Positions 1 to 5,856 of a stretch of DNA of 8,727 nucleotides are shown piece by piece. Where the stretch lies: positions 1 through 8,727 of the forward strand of contig JBIJDM010000113.1 of assembly GCA_044344145.1 (NCBI GenBank), written 5' to 3'. Position 1 is the first letter of the stretch. The number at the start of each line of letters is the position of its first letter. The translations under genes and the position numbers were made by a program. The stretch is from JBAXGE01 sp044344145 (GTDB lineage: Bacteria; Planctomycetota; Phycisphaerae; WQYP01). The notes beneath the pieces are model-generated. The model was not told the origin of the DNA. It worked only from the letters and a program-made list of their open reading frames with translations, and searched no databases.

Positions 1-1023
1 AACACCCATTGTGACGGGTCCAAGACCGAAGACCTGCTGGGCATGCCCCGGCTGGACGGGTTTTACCATACTGTGAATTGGGCCGCCGCGGCCGGGCTGT
101 ATGTCAAAGGCCACCCGCTGTTCTGGTCCGTGACCAAGGCGCTGCCCAAATGGCTGATGCGTTACGACCTGGAAACCCAGTGGAAGTTCATCGAAGTGCG
201 GGTCCGCCAGCTCATCGCTGGCACGCGCGGCAAGGTGAACTGCTGGGATATCTGCAACGAGGCCATCTGGGAACCCGTGATGGCCAATGCCGCCAAACGC
301 CACTGGCCGCACATGGAAGATTTGAACCTGTGGGCCGACGATATCGCCCGGCTGCTGCGGATTGCCCGCAGCGAAGACCCCGATGCCTGCTATGTCGTCA
401 ATGACTACGGCACCGAGGAGGATATGACCGAAAACACCTATTGCAAACTGCCCGATGGCACGTTTGTGTCCGCCGCGATGCAGCGGGGACGGATGCTGGA
501 ACTCTTTGCCAAGCTGGGCGAACGTAATGCCCTGCCCGATGGGCTGGGTATCCAAAGCCATGGCGCCTGGCAACCCCATGATCGGCAGATGGCCATGTAT
601 GACCAATATGCCACTGCGGGTGTGCCGCTGCAGGTGACGGAATTCTGGGCCCATAGTGATCATCTGGCCAAAAAAGGGATGCCCGAGGACGAGATCAAGC
701 ACTGGGTAACCAGCTATGTGCGTGATACGCTGATTTGTGCCTATGGCCACCCGGCGGTGGGGGCATTTTTCTGCTGGGGTATCAAGGCGGTCAACTTCAC
801 CGATACCACCGCGCACCGCGCTACGTATGTCTACGACCTGCTTAACGATCTATTGAACAAACAGTGGAAGACGCGTACCAACGTCACCACCGACGCCGAG
901 GGCGTGGCCCGGTTCCGGGGCTTCTTCGGGACTTATGGCGTACGCCGGACCCAGCAACCCATTCAGGGCCGCCGCTTTGAAGTGCAACCGGGCACTGATG
1001 GCGTGACGCTGGTGAATTTCTAA
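1..1023 (+). CDS. GH10 family glycoside hydrolase (endo-1,4-beta-xylanase type), 5' end outside window
   Basis: The frame is open to the left edge, so the N-terminus lies outside the window; 340 residues are visible. GH10 landmarks appear in order: GHPLFW (H codon 112-114), matching the GHTLVW strand; WDICNEA with the presumed acid/base Glu at 259-261; VNDYG near 400; GIQSH near 547, matching GLQSH; VTEFW with the presumed nucleophile Glu at 640-642; and FFCWGI near 769, matching the WGW/S strand. Both catalytic carboxylates are present, so the enzyme is probably active. The family hydrolyses internal beta-1,4 bonds of xylan, usually outside the cell; a signal peptide cannot be checked here. 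After the barrel, about 45 residues (TTDAEGVARFRGFFGTY) look like a small beta C-terminal extension. TEFW replaces the usual TELD, so the exact substrate is uncertain. A strong terminator follows 30 bases after the stop. Confidence 0.88.
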   Translation, partial: NTHCDGSKTEDLLGMPRLDGFYHTVNWAAAAGLYVKGHPLFWSVTKALPKWLMRYDLETQWKFIEVRVRQLIAGTRGKVNCWDICNEAIWEPVMANAAKRHWPHMEDLNLWADDIARLLRIARSEDPDACYVVNDYGTEEDMTENTYCKLPDGTFVSAAMQRGRMLELFAKLGERNALPDGLGIQSHGAWQPHDRQMAMYDQYATAGVPLQVTEFWAHSDHLAKKGMPEDEIKHWVTSYVRDTLICAYGHPAVGAFFCWGIKAVNFTDTTAHRATYVYDLLNDLLNKQWKTRTNVTTDAEGVARFRGFFGTYGVRRTQQPIQGRRFEVQPGTDGVTLVNF

Positions 1024-1052
1024 CGGTAGCGGCGAATAAGCAAGTTTCACTC

Positions 1053-1089
1053 CCGGCCTGTCGGCAGCCCCGGCAGGCCGGTTTTATTT
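1053..1089 (+). terminator. Rho-independent terminator of the GH10 gene
   Basis: A 12-bp stem (1053-1064 with 1070-1081, one G.T wobble) has a 5-base loop at 1065-1069. It is followed by the T-rich run TTTTATTT at 1082-1089. It lies 30 bases past the GH10 stop codon and is a textbook intrinsic terminator. Confidence 0.9.
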
Positions 1090-1110
1090 GGGGGGCATTT
1101 TCGGGTTTTC

Positions 1111-1362
1111 ATGCCGGAGGCATGGCAGAGGGTAGCCGGTGGTTGGAACGAAGTGGAAACCACCGGAACGGAACGACGCGCCTTGGGCACCCCGGCAGGG
1201 GTGCCAGAAATTGTGGGCAAAGAGGCAATTTGTTGCCTTGAGCAGAGAGGCCGTCACGTATCTGCTGCCATCCCTGCCGGGATGGCGGGAGTTTACCGCA
1301 TCCTTTCCGGTGGTTTGCGCTGCGCTACAACCACCGGCTACCAGCTGTAATGCCTCCGGCAT
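1111..1362. repeat. BIME-like element: two divergent repeat units in inverted orientation
   Basis: The ends, 1111-1145 and 1328-1362, are 35-base inverted copies matching at about 31 of 35 positions; both carry the self-complementary ATGCCGGAGGCAT. Each arm has its own hairpins. In the left arm these are CCGGTGGTT/AACCACCGG at 1136-1144/1158-1166 and GGCACCCC/GGGGTGCC at 1186-1193/1198-1205. In the right arm they are GCCATCCC/GGGATGGC at 1267-1274/1279-1286 and CCGGTGGTT/AACCACCGG at 1307-1315/1329-1337. A short GGCAA/TTGCC stem (1224-1228/1233-1237) lies near the centre. The core CCCGGCAGGG (1191-1200) reappears inverted at 1272-1281. The element is therefore two copies of one roughly 115-base unit facing each other, as in bacterial interspersed mosaic elements. 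No transposase and no target duplication are visible. From memory, similar elements are common in PVC genomes. Confidence 0.75.
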
Positions 1363-1474
1363 TAAGACCAAATTCCCGCGCTCGAAGTGGCCCATACCTC
1401 CCCCACCGTCGGGGGCAAATCCCACATCCCGTGAAAGTTTTTCTCACCAAGCGCCGATGTATATGTCTAGCGGT
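1363..1474. other. Flank of the inverted repeat, no gene, one small hairpin
   Basis: This stretch contains a hairpin CCCCC/GGGGG at 1400-1404/1411-1415 with a six-base loop, which may be an outer part of the neighbouring repeat element. No convincing promoter, tRNA or conserved reading frame is visible before the next gene. Confidence 0.4.
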
Positions 1475-1936
1475 ATGATTTACGCCAACGGAGACTATTT
1501 GGTGCATTTTGCCCAGCGACTACATCCCCATGACGAAGGTTTACCCCTGCGGACCGTACGGGCCCGGCGGGGGCATCGGCGCGTGGCGTTCTGGATGATG
1601 CTGGTGGCGCTGCTGACGGCGGTGCCGGGGTGGATCTTTTTTGGTGCCAGTCTGCGCGATGCCATTCTGGTCCGCTCGGAAGATGTCACCGTGACCATGA
1701 TTGCCTGGGCGGTGCTGGCGATTTCCGGCATCACCTTTGTGCTGGGAGTCTGGTACCTGCTGCTGGCCCATGTGAAACGCATCGCCCGGATGGTGGACAG
1801 CGAAACCCCCGAAACCGATCAGGACAACCCCGCCGACGCCGCCAATCGCACCTGCCCCAACTGCGGCTGGCCCCACGACGCCCCCGACCGCTTCTGTCGC
1901 CACTGCGGCAAAGCGCTGCTGAAATTGGAAGTGTGA
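1475..1936 (+). CDS. Two-helix membrane protein with C-terminal zinc ribbon
   Basis: This is a 153-residue protein of unknown function. Hydrophobic helices are at about residues 37-57 (preceded by an Arg-rich stretch) and 73-97. A short acidic linker follows, then a zinc ribbon CPNCG-x9-CRHCG with ligands Cys127, Cys130, Cys141 and Cys144. The positive residues before helix 1 and after helix 2 suggest both termini are cytoplasmic, which puts the ribbon inside the cell. Such C-terminal ribbons are common on small membrane proteins and usually bind zinc for structure or protein contacts. The start is uncertain: in-frame ATGs occur at 1457, 1463 and 1475, and a TTG at 1499 follows GGAG by 5 bases. 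The frame stays open leftwards to 1139, but that part is repeat sequence and should not be counted as protein. Confidence 0.7.
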   Translation: MIYANGDYLVHFAQRLHPHDEGLPLRTVRARRGHRRVAFWMMLVALLTAVPGWIFFGASLRDAILVRSEDVTVTMIAWAVLAISGITFVLGVWYLLLAHVKRIARMVDSETPETDQDNPADAANRTCPNCGWPHDAPDRFCRHCGKALLKLEV

Positions 1937-2014
1937 AGAGTCGGTAGCACCTCTACTCCGGTATCATGAGTTGGGCAATATTTGCATGCGCACCAATCTA
2001 CGCAAACACACAAA

Positions 2015-3481
2015 TTAAGCCGCGCCATTTTTCCCGATTTCAGTCATACGCCAGAATTTATCCAGCGTTTCTTGATAAATCACAATCCGCCGAATACTTC
2101 TTCGGTCGTTTTGTAGTGGCACAAGATCTGTAGGCATATCTTGACTGGGAATCGATAAATCCCAAAAGACAGCTTCACTAGGTTCATTTTTTGTTCCCTT
2201 AAACGAGGCATAGGTTCCATAGTCAACAGAAATCAAATTGTAACGTTCTCCCGGAATATCAGGATGGGACCATTCTGTATTCAATGGATGCAATACACGA
2301 GCCGAAAAAAGTCGCCGAAGTAGTGGGTGATGAACACAATTAGAAGGGACCATGAACGCCCGTGCCTTCTTAGTGCTAATCAGATCAGAGATAACATATT
2401 CTAAAAATTTCTCCAGTCCATTTTCTGCCACAATATTTCCAACCTTATCTTCTCGATACCAACCAATTGCGGCGCGTTGCACGTCGGGCAATCCAACTCG
2501 CTCACGTGAGGCTTGCCGGCTAAAATCCGCATATGCTCGGCCAAAGATCACAAGCAAATCTCGAGCATTGCCTTCAGATGCGCGACACAATTCAGAGAAT
2601 GCGCGATCTTGGGTAAATATTTCTTTTGTTAGTAAGGTAACTTTCTCTTCGGGTGAAATACTCATATTTAAGGCCAACTCGATACCAATATGGTTGTAAA
2701 GTAGCTCTGCAAAAAAATTTTCAACTAATCGAGCATCCTCATTCCACACAAAATGTCGATCCATACGCACATCAGAGAACACATCCGCAGACTTTTCTAA
2801 GCCTATTGTATTACCATCGTATTGCATCGACAGTTGGTATGTATAGTCAACGACGCCGATCTTTACAGTCACGCGATTCGTAGCAAAAAAAGACCGCTTC
2901 ATATATTCGGCAAAGTAGGGCTGGGCTGTTACGGGAATCTGAGCCCATTCGTCTACAATTAAATACAATCGAGGACTGCCAATCTCAACCAAAAATACAT
3001 TCACCAGGCGGATGATTTCACTATAATTGAACGTTTCACCGCTCGGATTTGCGGTTGCGGTATCTGATAGGGCAACTGTCACATTTAGAAGTCTGTCGAC
3101 CATGCCTTTGTTGGCATATTCAAGTCGAACAACATGCTCTAATAGATTACTTGCAAGCGCAGCTACAAGCTTTGAAAAAAAACGAGCACCTACATTTTTG
3201 GGGGAGCCTTCACTACCCAAACCACTACCAAACGAAGTACAGTCAATGTAGCTGCATAGATAACCTTCTTGAACTTTTCGTCCCAAGTATACTTTCAGTG
3301 TGTGCGTTTTACCGACACCACGCCGACCAAACACCAGTTGATTCTGGTCTGTCTCCAACTCCTCAATTACGCGGGTAGGAACAAATGATGAAGTCAGCTT
3401 TTCCTCAAGTTCTTGACGTTCGGCACGACGCTGAATTTTTATCACCGCTCTACGAAACTCGTCAGATCGAATATCAAACAC
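2015..3481 (-). CDS. Bacterial ORC/CDC6-like AAA+ ATPase, solitary accessory gene
   Basis: The product is a 488-residue predicted cytoplasmic P-loop ATPase. In order: a helical N-terminus rich in Arg and Glu with an RRAER motif (18-22) and SFVPT (32-36); Walker A GRRGVGKT (52-59); Walker B LYLIVDEW (172-179); LEKSADVFSDV (228-238); a sensor-2-like GNARDL (304-309); and a C-terminal part with a likely winged helix, then a SVDYGTY strand. This layout fits bacterial proteins named ORC-CDC6 family AAA ATPases, whose role is unknown; a replication-initiator function should not be assumed. I chose the GTG at 3481 because AGGAG lies 7 bases upstream (3489-3493) and the family's conserved N-terminus starts here. 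The frame extends to a GTG at 3595, but that part is hydrophobic and lacks a ribosome site. Base composition is clearly AT-richer than in the neighbours (26/60 GC at 2341-2400 against 41/60 at 4201-4260), which suggests transfer. No partner gene is adjacent. Confidence 0.8.
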   Translation of the reverse strand: MFDIRSDEFRRAVIKIQRRAERQELEEKLTSSFVPTRVIEELETDQNQLVFGRRGVGKTHTLKVYLGRKVQEGYLCSYIDCTSFGSGLGSEGSPKNVGARFFSKLVAALASNLLEHVVRLEYANKGMVDRLLNVTVALSDTATANPSGETFNYSEIIRLVNVFLVEIGSPRLYLIVDEWAQIPVTAQPYFAEYMKRSFFATNRVTVKIGVVDYTYQLSMQYDGNTIGLEKSADVFSDVRMDRHFVWNEDARLVENFFAELLYNHIGIELALNMSISPEEKVTLLTKEIFTQDRAFSELCRASEGNARDLLVIFGRAYADFSRQASRERVGLPDVQRAAIGWYREDKVGNIVAENGLEKFLEYVISDLISTKKARAFMVPSNCVHHPLLRRLFSARVLHPLNTEWSHPDIPGERYNLISVDYGTYASFKGTKNEPSEAVFWDLSIPSQDMPTDLVPLQNDRRSIRRIVIYQETLDKFWRMTEIGKNGAA

Positions 3482-3488
3482 AGCTATA

Positions 3489-3493
3489 CTCCT
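3489..3493 (-). promoter_or_regulatory. Ribosome binding site deciding the start of the ATPase gene
   Basis: On the minus strand AGGAG stands 7 bases before the GTG at 3481. No comparable site precedes the upstream in-frame starts at 3529 (ATG), 3568 (ATG) or 3595 (GTG). Confidence 0.6.
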
Positions 3494-3587
3494 AGTTTGA
3501 ACACCATCGTAACCAAGCAAACATATCATCAACGCCGTATATTGTCCCAACCAAAACCCACACAACATGTCTACCAGACACGACAAG

Positions 3588-3616
3588 AGTATCACACAAG
3601 ATCAACAAATATTCAA
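3588..3616 (-). promoter_or_regulatory. Candidate sigma70-type promoter of the ATPase gene
   Basis: On the minus strand, TTGAAT (3616-3611) and GATACT (3593-3588) are separated by 17 bases, with a TGT triplet before the -10 resembling an extended -10. Transcription would start near 3581, leaving a leader of about 100 bases before the GTG at 3481. Each box matches the consensus at four of six positions, so this is only a candidate in AT-rich sequence. Confidence 0.35.
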
Positions 3617-3686
3617 AGACACTACAACACCAAATTCTCCCACCTGCCACCCGGCATCAACAGGTATTTTGTAATTATCACCCCAC

Positions 3687-4184
3687 TCACAGCCAGCGCA
3701 TCAGCGCGATTTTATAGAGCCAGCCCCCCAGCATCGCCGCTACCAGACCGCCCAGCCACCAGGGCCATTTGAAATAGAGCCACAGCCCGCTGGGGCCGTA
3801 CCAGCGGCCCATGAGCACACCCGCCGCCCCCAGCACGACCCCCGCCAGATTGATCAGGCCGAACACAAAGCCGAAGGGTTGGGTATACAGCGCCTGGCCC
3901 CAGTGCCCGTGGGCAAAGAGGGTCACCGCCGTGGTGCAGCCGCAGGTCATGCAGGGATAGCCGGTATGTTCCAGAAAGCCGCAGGGCGGCTGGCCGAGTT
4001 GCACGTGGGTATTCACGCCGTGGGGATCGGCACTCAGCCATAGGCCGATGCCCAGAATCACCCCGCAGGTCAGCAGCAGCAGGCCGCACCAGATGCGGGT
4101 CAACCCCGAGGCCGGGCGGAGTGTGACCACCGGTGCGGGCGCGGGCGCGGGAGCAGGCGAGGAGGCGTAATCGAGGTCCACCAT
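3687..4184 (-). CDS. DUF2752 family membrane protein
   Basis: This 165-residue integral membrane protein has an Ala-Pro repeat near its N-terminus (residues 9-18). Hydrophobic helices lie at about 31-50, 104-125 and 144-161. Between helices 1 and 2 is the family hallmark: Cys68 in PPCGF, then HTGYPCMTCG with Cys78 and Cys81, followed by a GHWGQAL segment with His94. DUF2752 proteins typically show a C...TG-PCP-CG-TRA...GH pattern. Here Met replaces the Pro after the first Cys of the pair, and TTA replaces TRA. The function of the family is not established; the conserved cysteines suggest metal or redox chemistry at the membrane face, which is inference. The ATG lies 3 bases past the stop of the upstream radical SAM gene, so the two are almost certainly co-transcribed and perhaps translationally coupled. 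Confidence 0.8.
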   Translation of the reverse strand: MVDLDYASSPAPAPAPAPVVTLRPASGLTRIWCGLLLLTCGVILGIGLWLSADPHGVNTHVQLGQPPCGFLEHTGYPCMTCGCTTAVTLFAHGHWGQALYTQPFGFVFGLINLAGVVLGAAGVLMGRWYGPSGLWLYFKWPWWLGGLVAAMLGGWLYKIALMRWL

Positions 4185-4187
4185 GGG

Positions 4188-5369
4188 TTACCCCTGCTGC
4201 GGGGCGCGTTCCGCCGCCGACAGATAGCACGAGGGATCAAAGCCCAGCCAATCGCCGGTGGCGGCTTCGGCGCGGGTGCGCAGATTGCCGTTGCAAATAT
4301 CCAAAAACCGGCACTGCTGACAGGCTTCGGGCAGATGCGCCACGCGATCGCGCAGGATTTTCAGCCGGGGGTCGGCAGCCCCGCCCCAGGTTTCGCTGAA
4401 GGGCCGATCTTTCACATTACCACAGGTGTAATGCCACGAGAACTGGTCGTAATGCACATTGCCCAGCGGGTCCACGCTGCTGATAAAGTTGCCGGACTGG
4501 TTGCCGCCGGTGCCGCGCAGGCGCTGGTGCAGTTCCGCTGCGGCCTTGGGGTCGTGGGCTTCCAGCCGCAGGATAGCATAGGCCGCATCGGCATGGTTGG
4601 CCACGGTCAGCACTTCCTGCGGCGCGCCGCTGCGGTGCAGTTCGGCGGTGCGGGTGAAAATGCGTTCCACCACCTGCCGGGTCTGCTCGGTGGTCAGGTC
4701 CACTTTCTGCATCTTGCCGCCGCGCCCGGCGTAGGCCAGATGATAAATGCACAAACGCGGCACATCGTAGGCCAGGCACTGGTCAATGACATGGTCCATT
4801 TCCTGATAATTCAGGGCATGGACGGTGAAGCGCAGGCCCACCTTGATGCCGCGGTCGCGGCAGCGTTTCACCGCCGCCATGGAACCCTCAAACGCCCCGG
4901 CCAGCCCGCGCAGCCGGTCGTGCGTCTGGCGTCCGCCGTCAATGGAGATACCAATATATTGCATGCCCAGTTCCGCCAGCCGGTCGGCCATGGCGTCGTC
5001 AATCAGCAGGCCGTTGGTGCTCAGGGTCACGCGATGGCCGATCTGGCGGGCATAGCCCAGCAGGCGCAGCACATCGGGCCGGACCAGCGGTTCCCCGCCG
5101 GAAAACAGAATCGCGGGGACATTGAATTGCTTGAGATCATCCAGCAGGGCCACGCCCTGATCGTAGGTGAGTTCGCCTTTGAGCGGATCGGTGGTGGCGG
5201 AGGCGTAACAATGGACGCATTTGAGGTTACAGGCATTGGTCACCGCCCAGACCACCACGGGCCGGGGGGCGACTTCCAGACTGAACTCCGGGCGGGGCTT
5301 GCGGTGGCCATACCGCAGATCCTCGTTCCCCGCCTGATGGTCCGCGACCAGATTCGAAATACTCAGCAT
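4188..5369 (-). CDS. ahbC: Radical SAM enzyme, probable 12,18-didecarboxysiroheme deacetylase (AhbC)
   Basis: The product is a 393-residue radical SAM protein. The SAM cluster motif is Cys47-x3-Cys51-x2-Cys54 in ACNLKCVHCY, followed by SGGEP (90-94), STNG and GISIDG. The C-terminal part carries Cys316 (TCGNV) and the auxiliary-cluster cysteines 350, 353, 359 and 381. From memory it tracks AhbC of Desulfovibrio closely: LRYG near the N-terminus, PVVVW before the Cys motif, YAGRG, LTVANHAD, NVKDRPFSETW, RFLDICNGN and FDPSCYL. AhbC removes two acetate side chains from 12,18-didecarboxysiroheme to give Fe-coproporphyrin III, before AhbD makes haem. I chose the ATG at 5369, because GGAAAGG (5378-5384) is 8 bases upstream and the N-terminus aligns there, over a GTG at 5396. 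NirJ or another related radical SAM enzyme is the main alternative. It leads a tight pair with the DUF2752 gene; no other haem gene is in the window. Confidence 0.82.
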   Translation of the reverse strand: MLSISNLVADHQAGNEDLRYGHRKPRPEFSLEVAPRPVVVWAVTNACNLKCVHCYASATTDPLKGELTYDQGVALLDDLKQFNVPAILFSGGEPLVRPDVLRLLGYARQIGHRVTLSTNGLLIDDAMADRLAELGMQYIGISIDGGRQTHDRLRGLAGAFEGSMAAVKRCRDRGIKVGLRFTVHALNYQEMDHVIDQCLAYDVPRLCIYHLAYAGRGGKMQKVDLTTEQTRQVVERIFTRTAELHRSGAPQEVLTVANHADAAYAILRLEAHDPKAAAELHQRLRGTGGNQSGNFISSVDPLGNVHYDQFSWHYTCGNVKDRPFSETWGGAADPRLKILRDRVAHLPEACQQCRFLDICNGNLRTRAEAATGDWLGFDPSCYLSAAERAPQQG

Positions 5370-5377
5370 AGCGAAAA

Positions 5378-5384
5378 CCTTTCC
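5378..5384 (-). promoter_or_regulatory. Ribosome binding site deciding the ahbC start
   Basis: GGAAAGG on the minus strand lies 8 bases before the ATG at 5369. It falls inside the frame opened by the GTG at 5396, so it favours the shorter protein. Confidence 0.6.
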
Positions 5385-5535
5385 AAAAGCCCGCACTGAC
5401 GGGCAGTTGGTAGCATTGTGGCAGATTTGGGGGGCAAATGCCAGCGGTCAGGGGAGGGGGGCAGGTCACGCGCCATTGCGTATTGTTCGCATTTAACCCT
5501 CAAATCGGCTAAAGTGTAAGTCCTAATTCACCCGC

Positions 5536-5621
5536 GCCCGGGTGGCGGAATCGGCAGACGCTCAGGACTTAAAATCCTGTATTCCGGAAGGGATGTGCGG
5601 GTTCAAGTCCCGCCCCGGGCA
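5536..5621 (+). tRNA. tRNA-Leu (anticodon UAA)
   Basis: This is an 86-base class II tRNA. The acceptor stem GCCCGGG (5536-5542) pairs with CCCGGGC (5614-5620), with discriminator A at 5621. The anticodon stem is CAGGA/TCCTG (5563-5567/5575-5579), with loop CTTAAAA and anticodon TAA at 5570-5572. The T arm is GCGGG/CCCGC (5597-5601/5609-5613) with loop TTCAAGT. The long variable arm between 5580 and 5596 is typical of tRNA-Leu. The gene does not encode the 3' CCA. No intrinsic terminator follows directly, and the AT-richer bases just upstream (5481-5525) probably hold its promoter. Confidence 0.96.
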
Positions 5622-5656
5622 GTATGGCGTGTTACCCCCTGCTTTGCCTAACCCAC

Positions 5657-5804
5657 GCCCAGCTTGCGGTAAACGCCTTAAAATGCCCACTTCACGCGGA
5701 TCGTAACCCATTCCCGGCCCCGAAGTTAAGGCCGGATTGGGTCGCTGGGGAGGCGGGGGACTAAAACCCCGATATTTTCGGTTGTCCTCCGGGGCAAGTG
5801 TGGC
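5657..5804 (+). other. Structured intergenic stretch with a 5S-rRNA-like motif, identity unknown
   Basis: There is no gene between the tRNA and 5857, but several inverted repeats occur. The largest hairpin is 5707-5719 with 5730-5741 (one mismatch, one bulge). Further stems are CGGGG/CCCCG (5754-5758/5767-5771), GGAGG/CCTCC (5749-5753/5786-5790) and a possible closing stem GCCCAGCTTGC with GCAAGTGTGGC (5657-5667/5794-5804). The sequence CCCAT, 10 bases, GAAGTTAAG (5707-5730) matches the helix III/loop C signature and spacing of 5S rRNA. The 148-base span is too long for 5S, however, and the 5S loop bases CCGAAC are replaced. It could be a degenerate 5S copy, another structured RNA, or chance in GC-rich DNA. 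Confidence 0.3.
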
Positions 5805-5810
5805 TACATT
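5782..5810 (+). promoter_or_regulatory. Candidate sigma70-type promoter for the 5857-8686 gene pair
   Basis: TTGTCC (5782-5787) and TACATT (5805-5810) are separated by exactly 17 bases, each matching the consensus at four of six positions. The implied start near 5818 would leave a leader of about 40 bases before the ATG at 5857. Confidence 0.4.
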
Positions 5811-5856
5811 GTATGGGTATTGAGAACTGCGAAACCTTGGTTAGCAGGGGTTGCCG

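Noticed and set aside
1084..1425. Minus-strand ORF of 113 codons and a plus-strand ORF at 1111-1350
   Set aside because: Both are translations of the inverted repeat units; their similarity comes from the inverted duplication, not from protein conservation.
1474..1479. TATGAT resembling a perfect-looking -10 box
   Set aside because: No acceptable -35 lies 15-19 bases upstream (the sequence there is GCGCCG-like), and the bases overlap the likely start codon of the zinc-ribbon gene.
1984..1989. GCATGC palindrome and nearby GCAATATTTGC as an attachment or insertion site of the AT-rich island
   Set aside because: No matching copy is found at the other edge near 3600-3690, so no target duplication or att pair can be supported.
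3642..3665. Inverted repeat ACCTG/CAGGT after the DUF2752 gene as a terminator
   Set aside because: Only five pairs with a 14-base loop, and no T-run follows on the minus strand.
4335..5399. Long open frame of 354 codons on the plus strand opposite ahbC
   Set aside because: It is the shadow of a GC-rich conserved gene; its translation is a run of Gly, Ala, Val and His with no domain, while the minus strand has clear radical SAM motifs.
5446..5465. G-rich run (GGGG, GGGGGG, GG) as a possible G-quadruplex upstream of ahbC
   Set aside because: The run does not form four clean G-tracts of three or more with proper loops, and GC-rich intergenic DNA makes such runs common.
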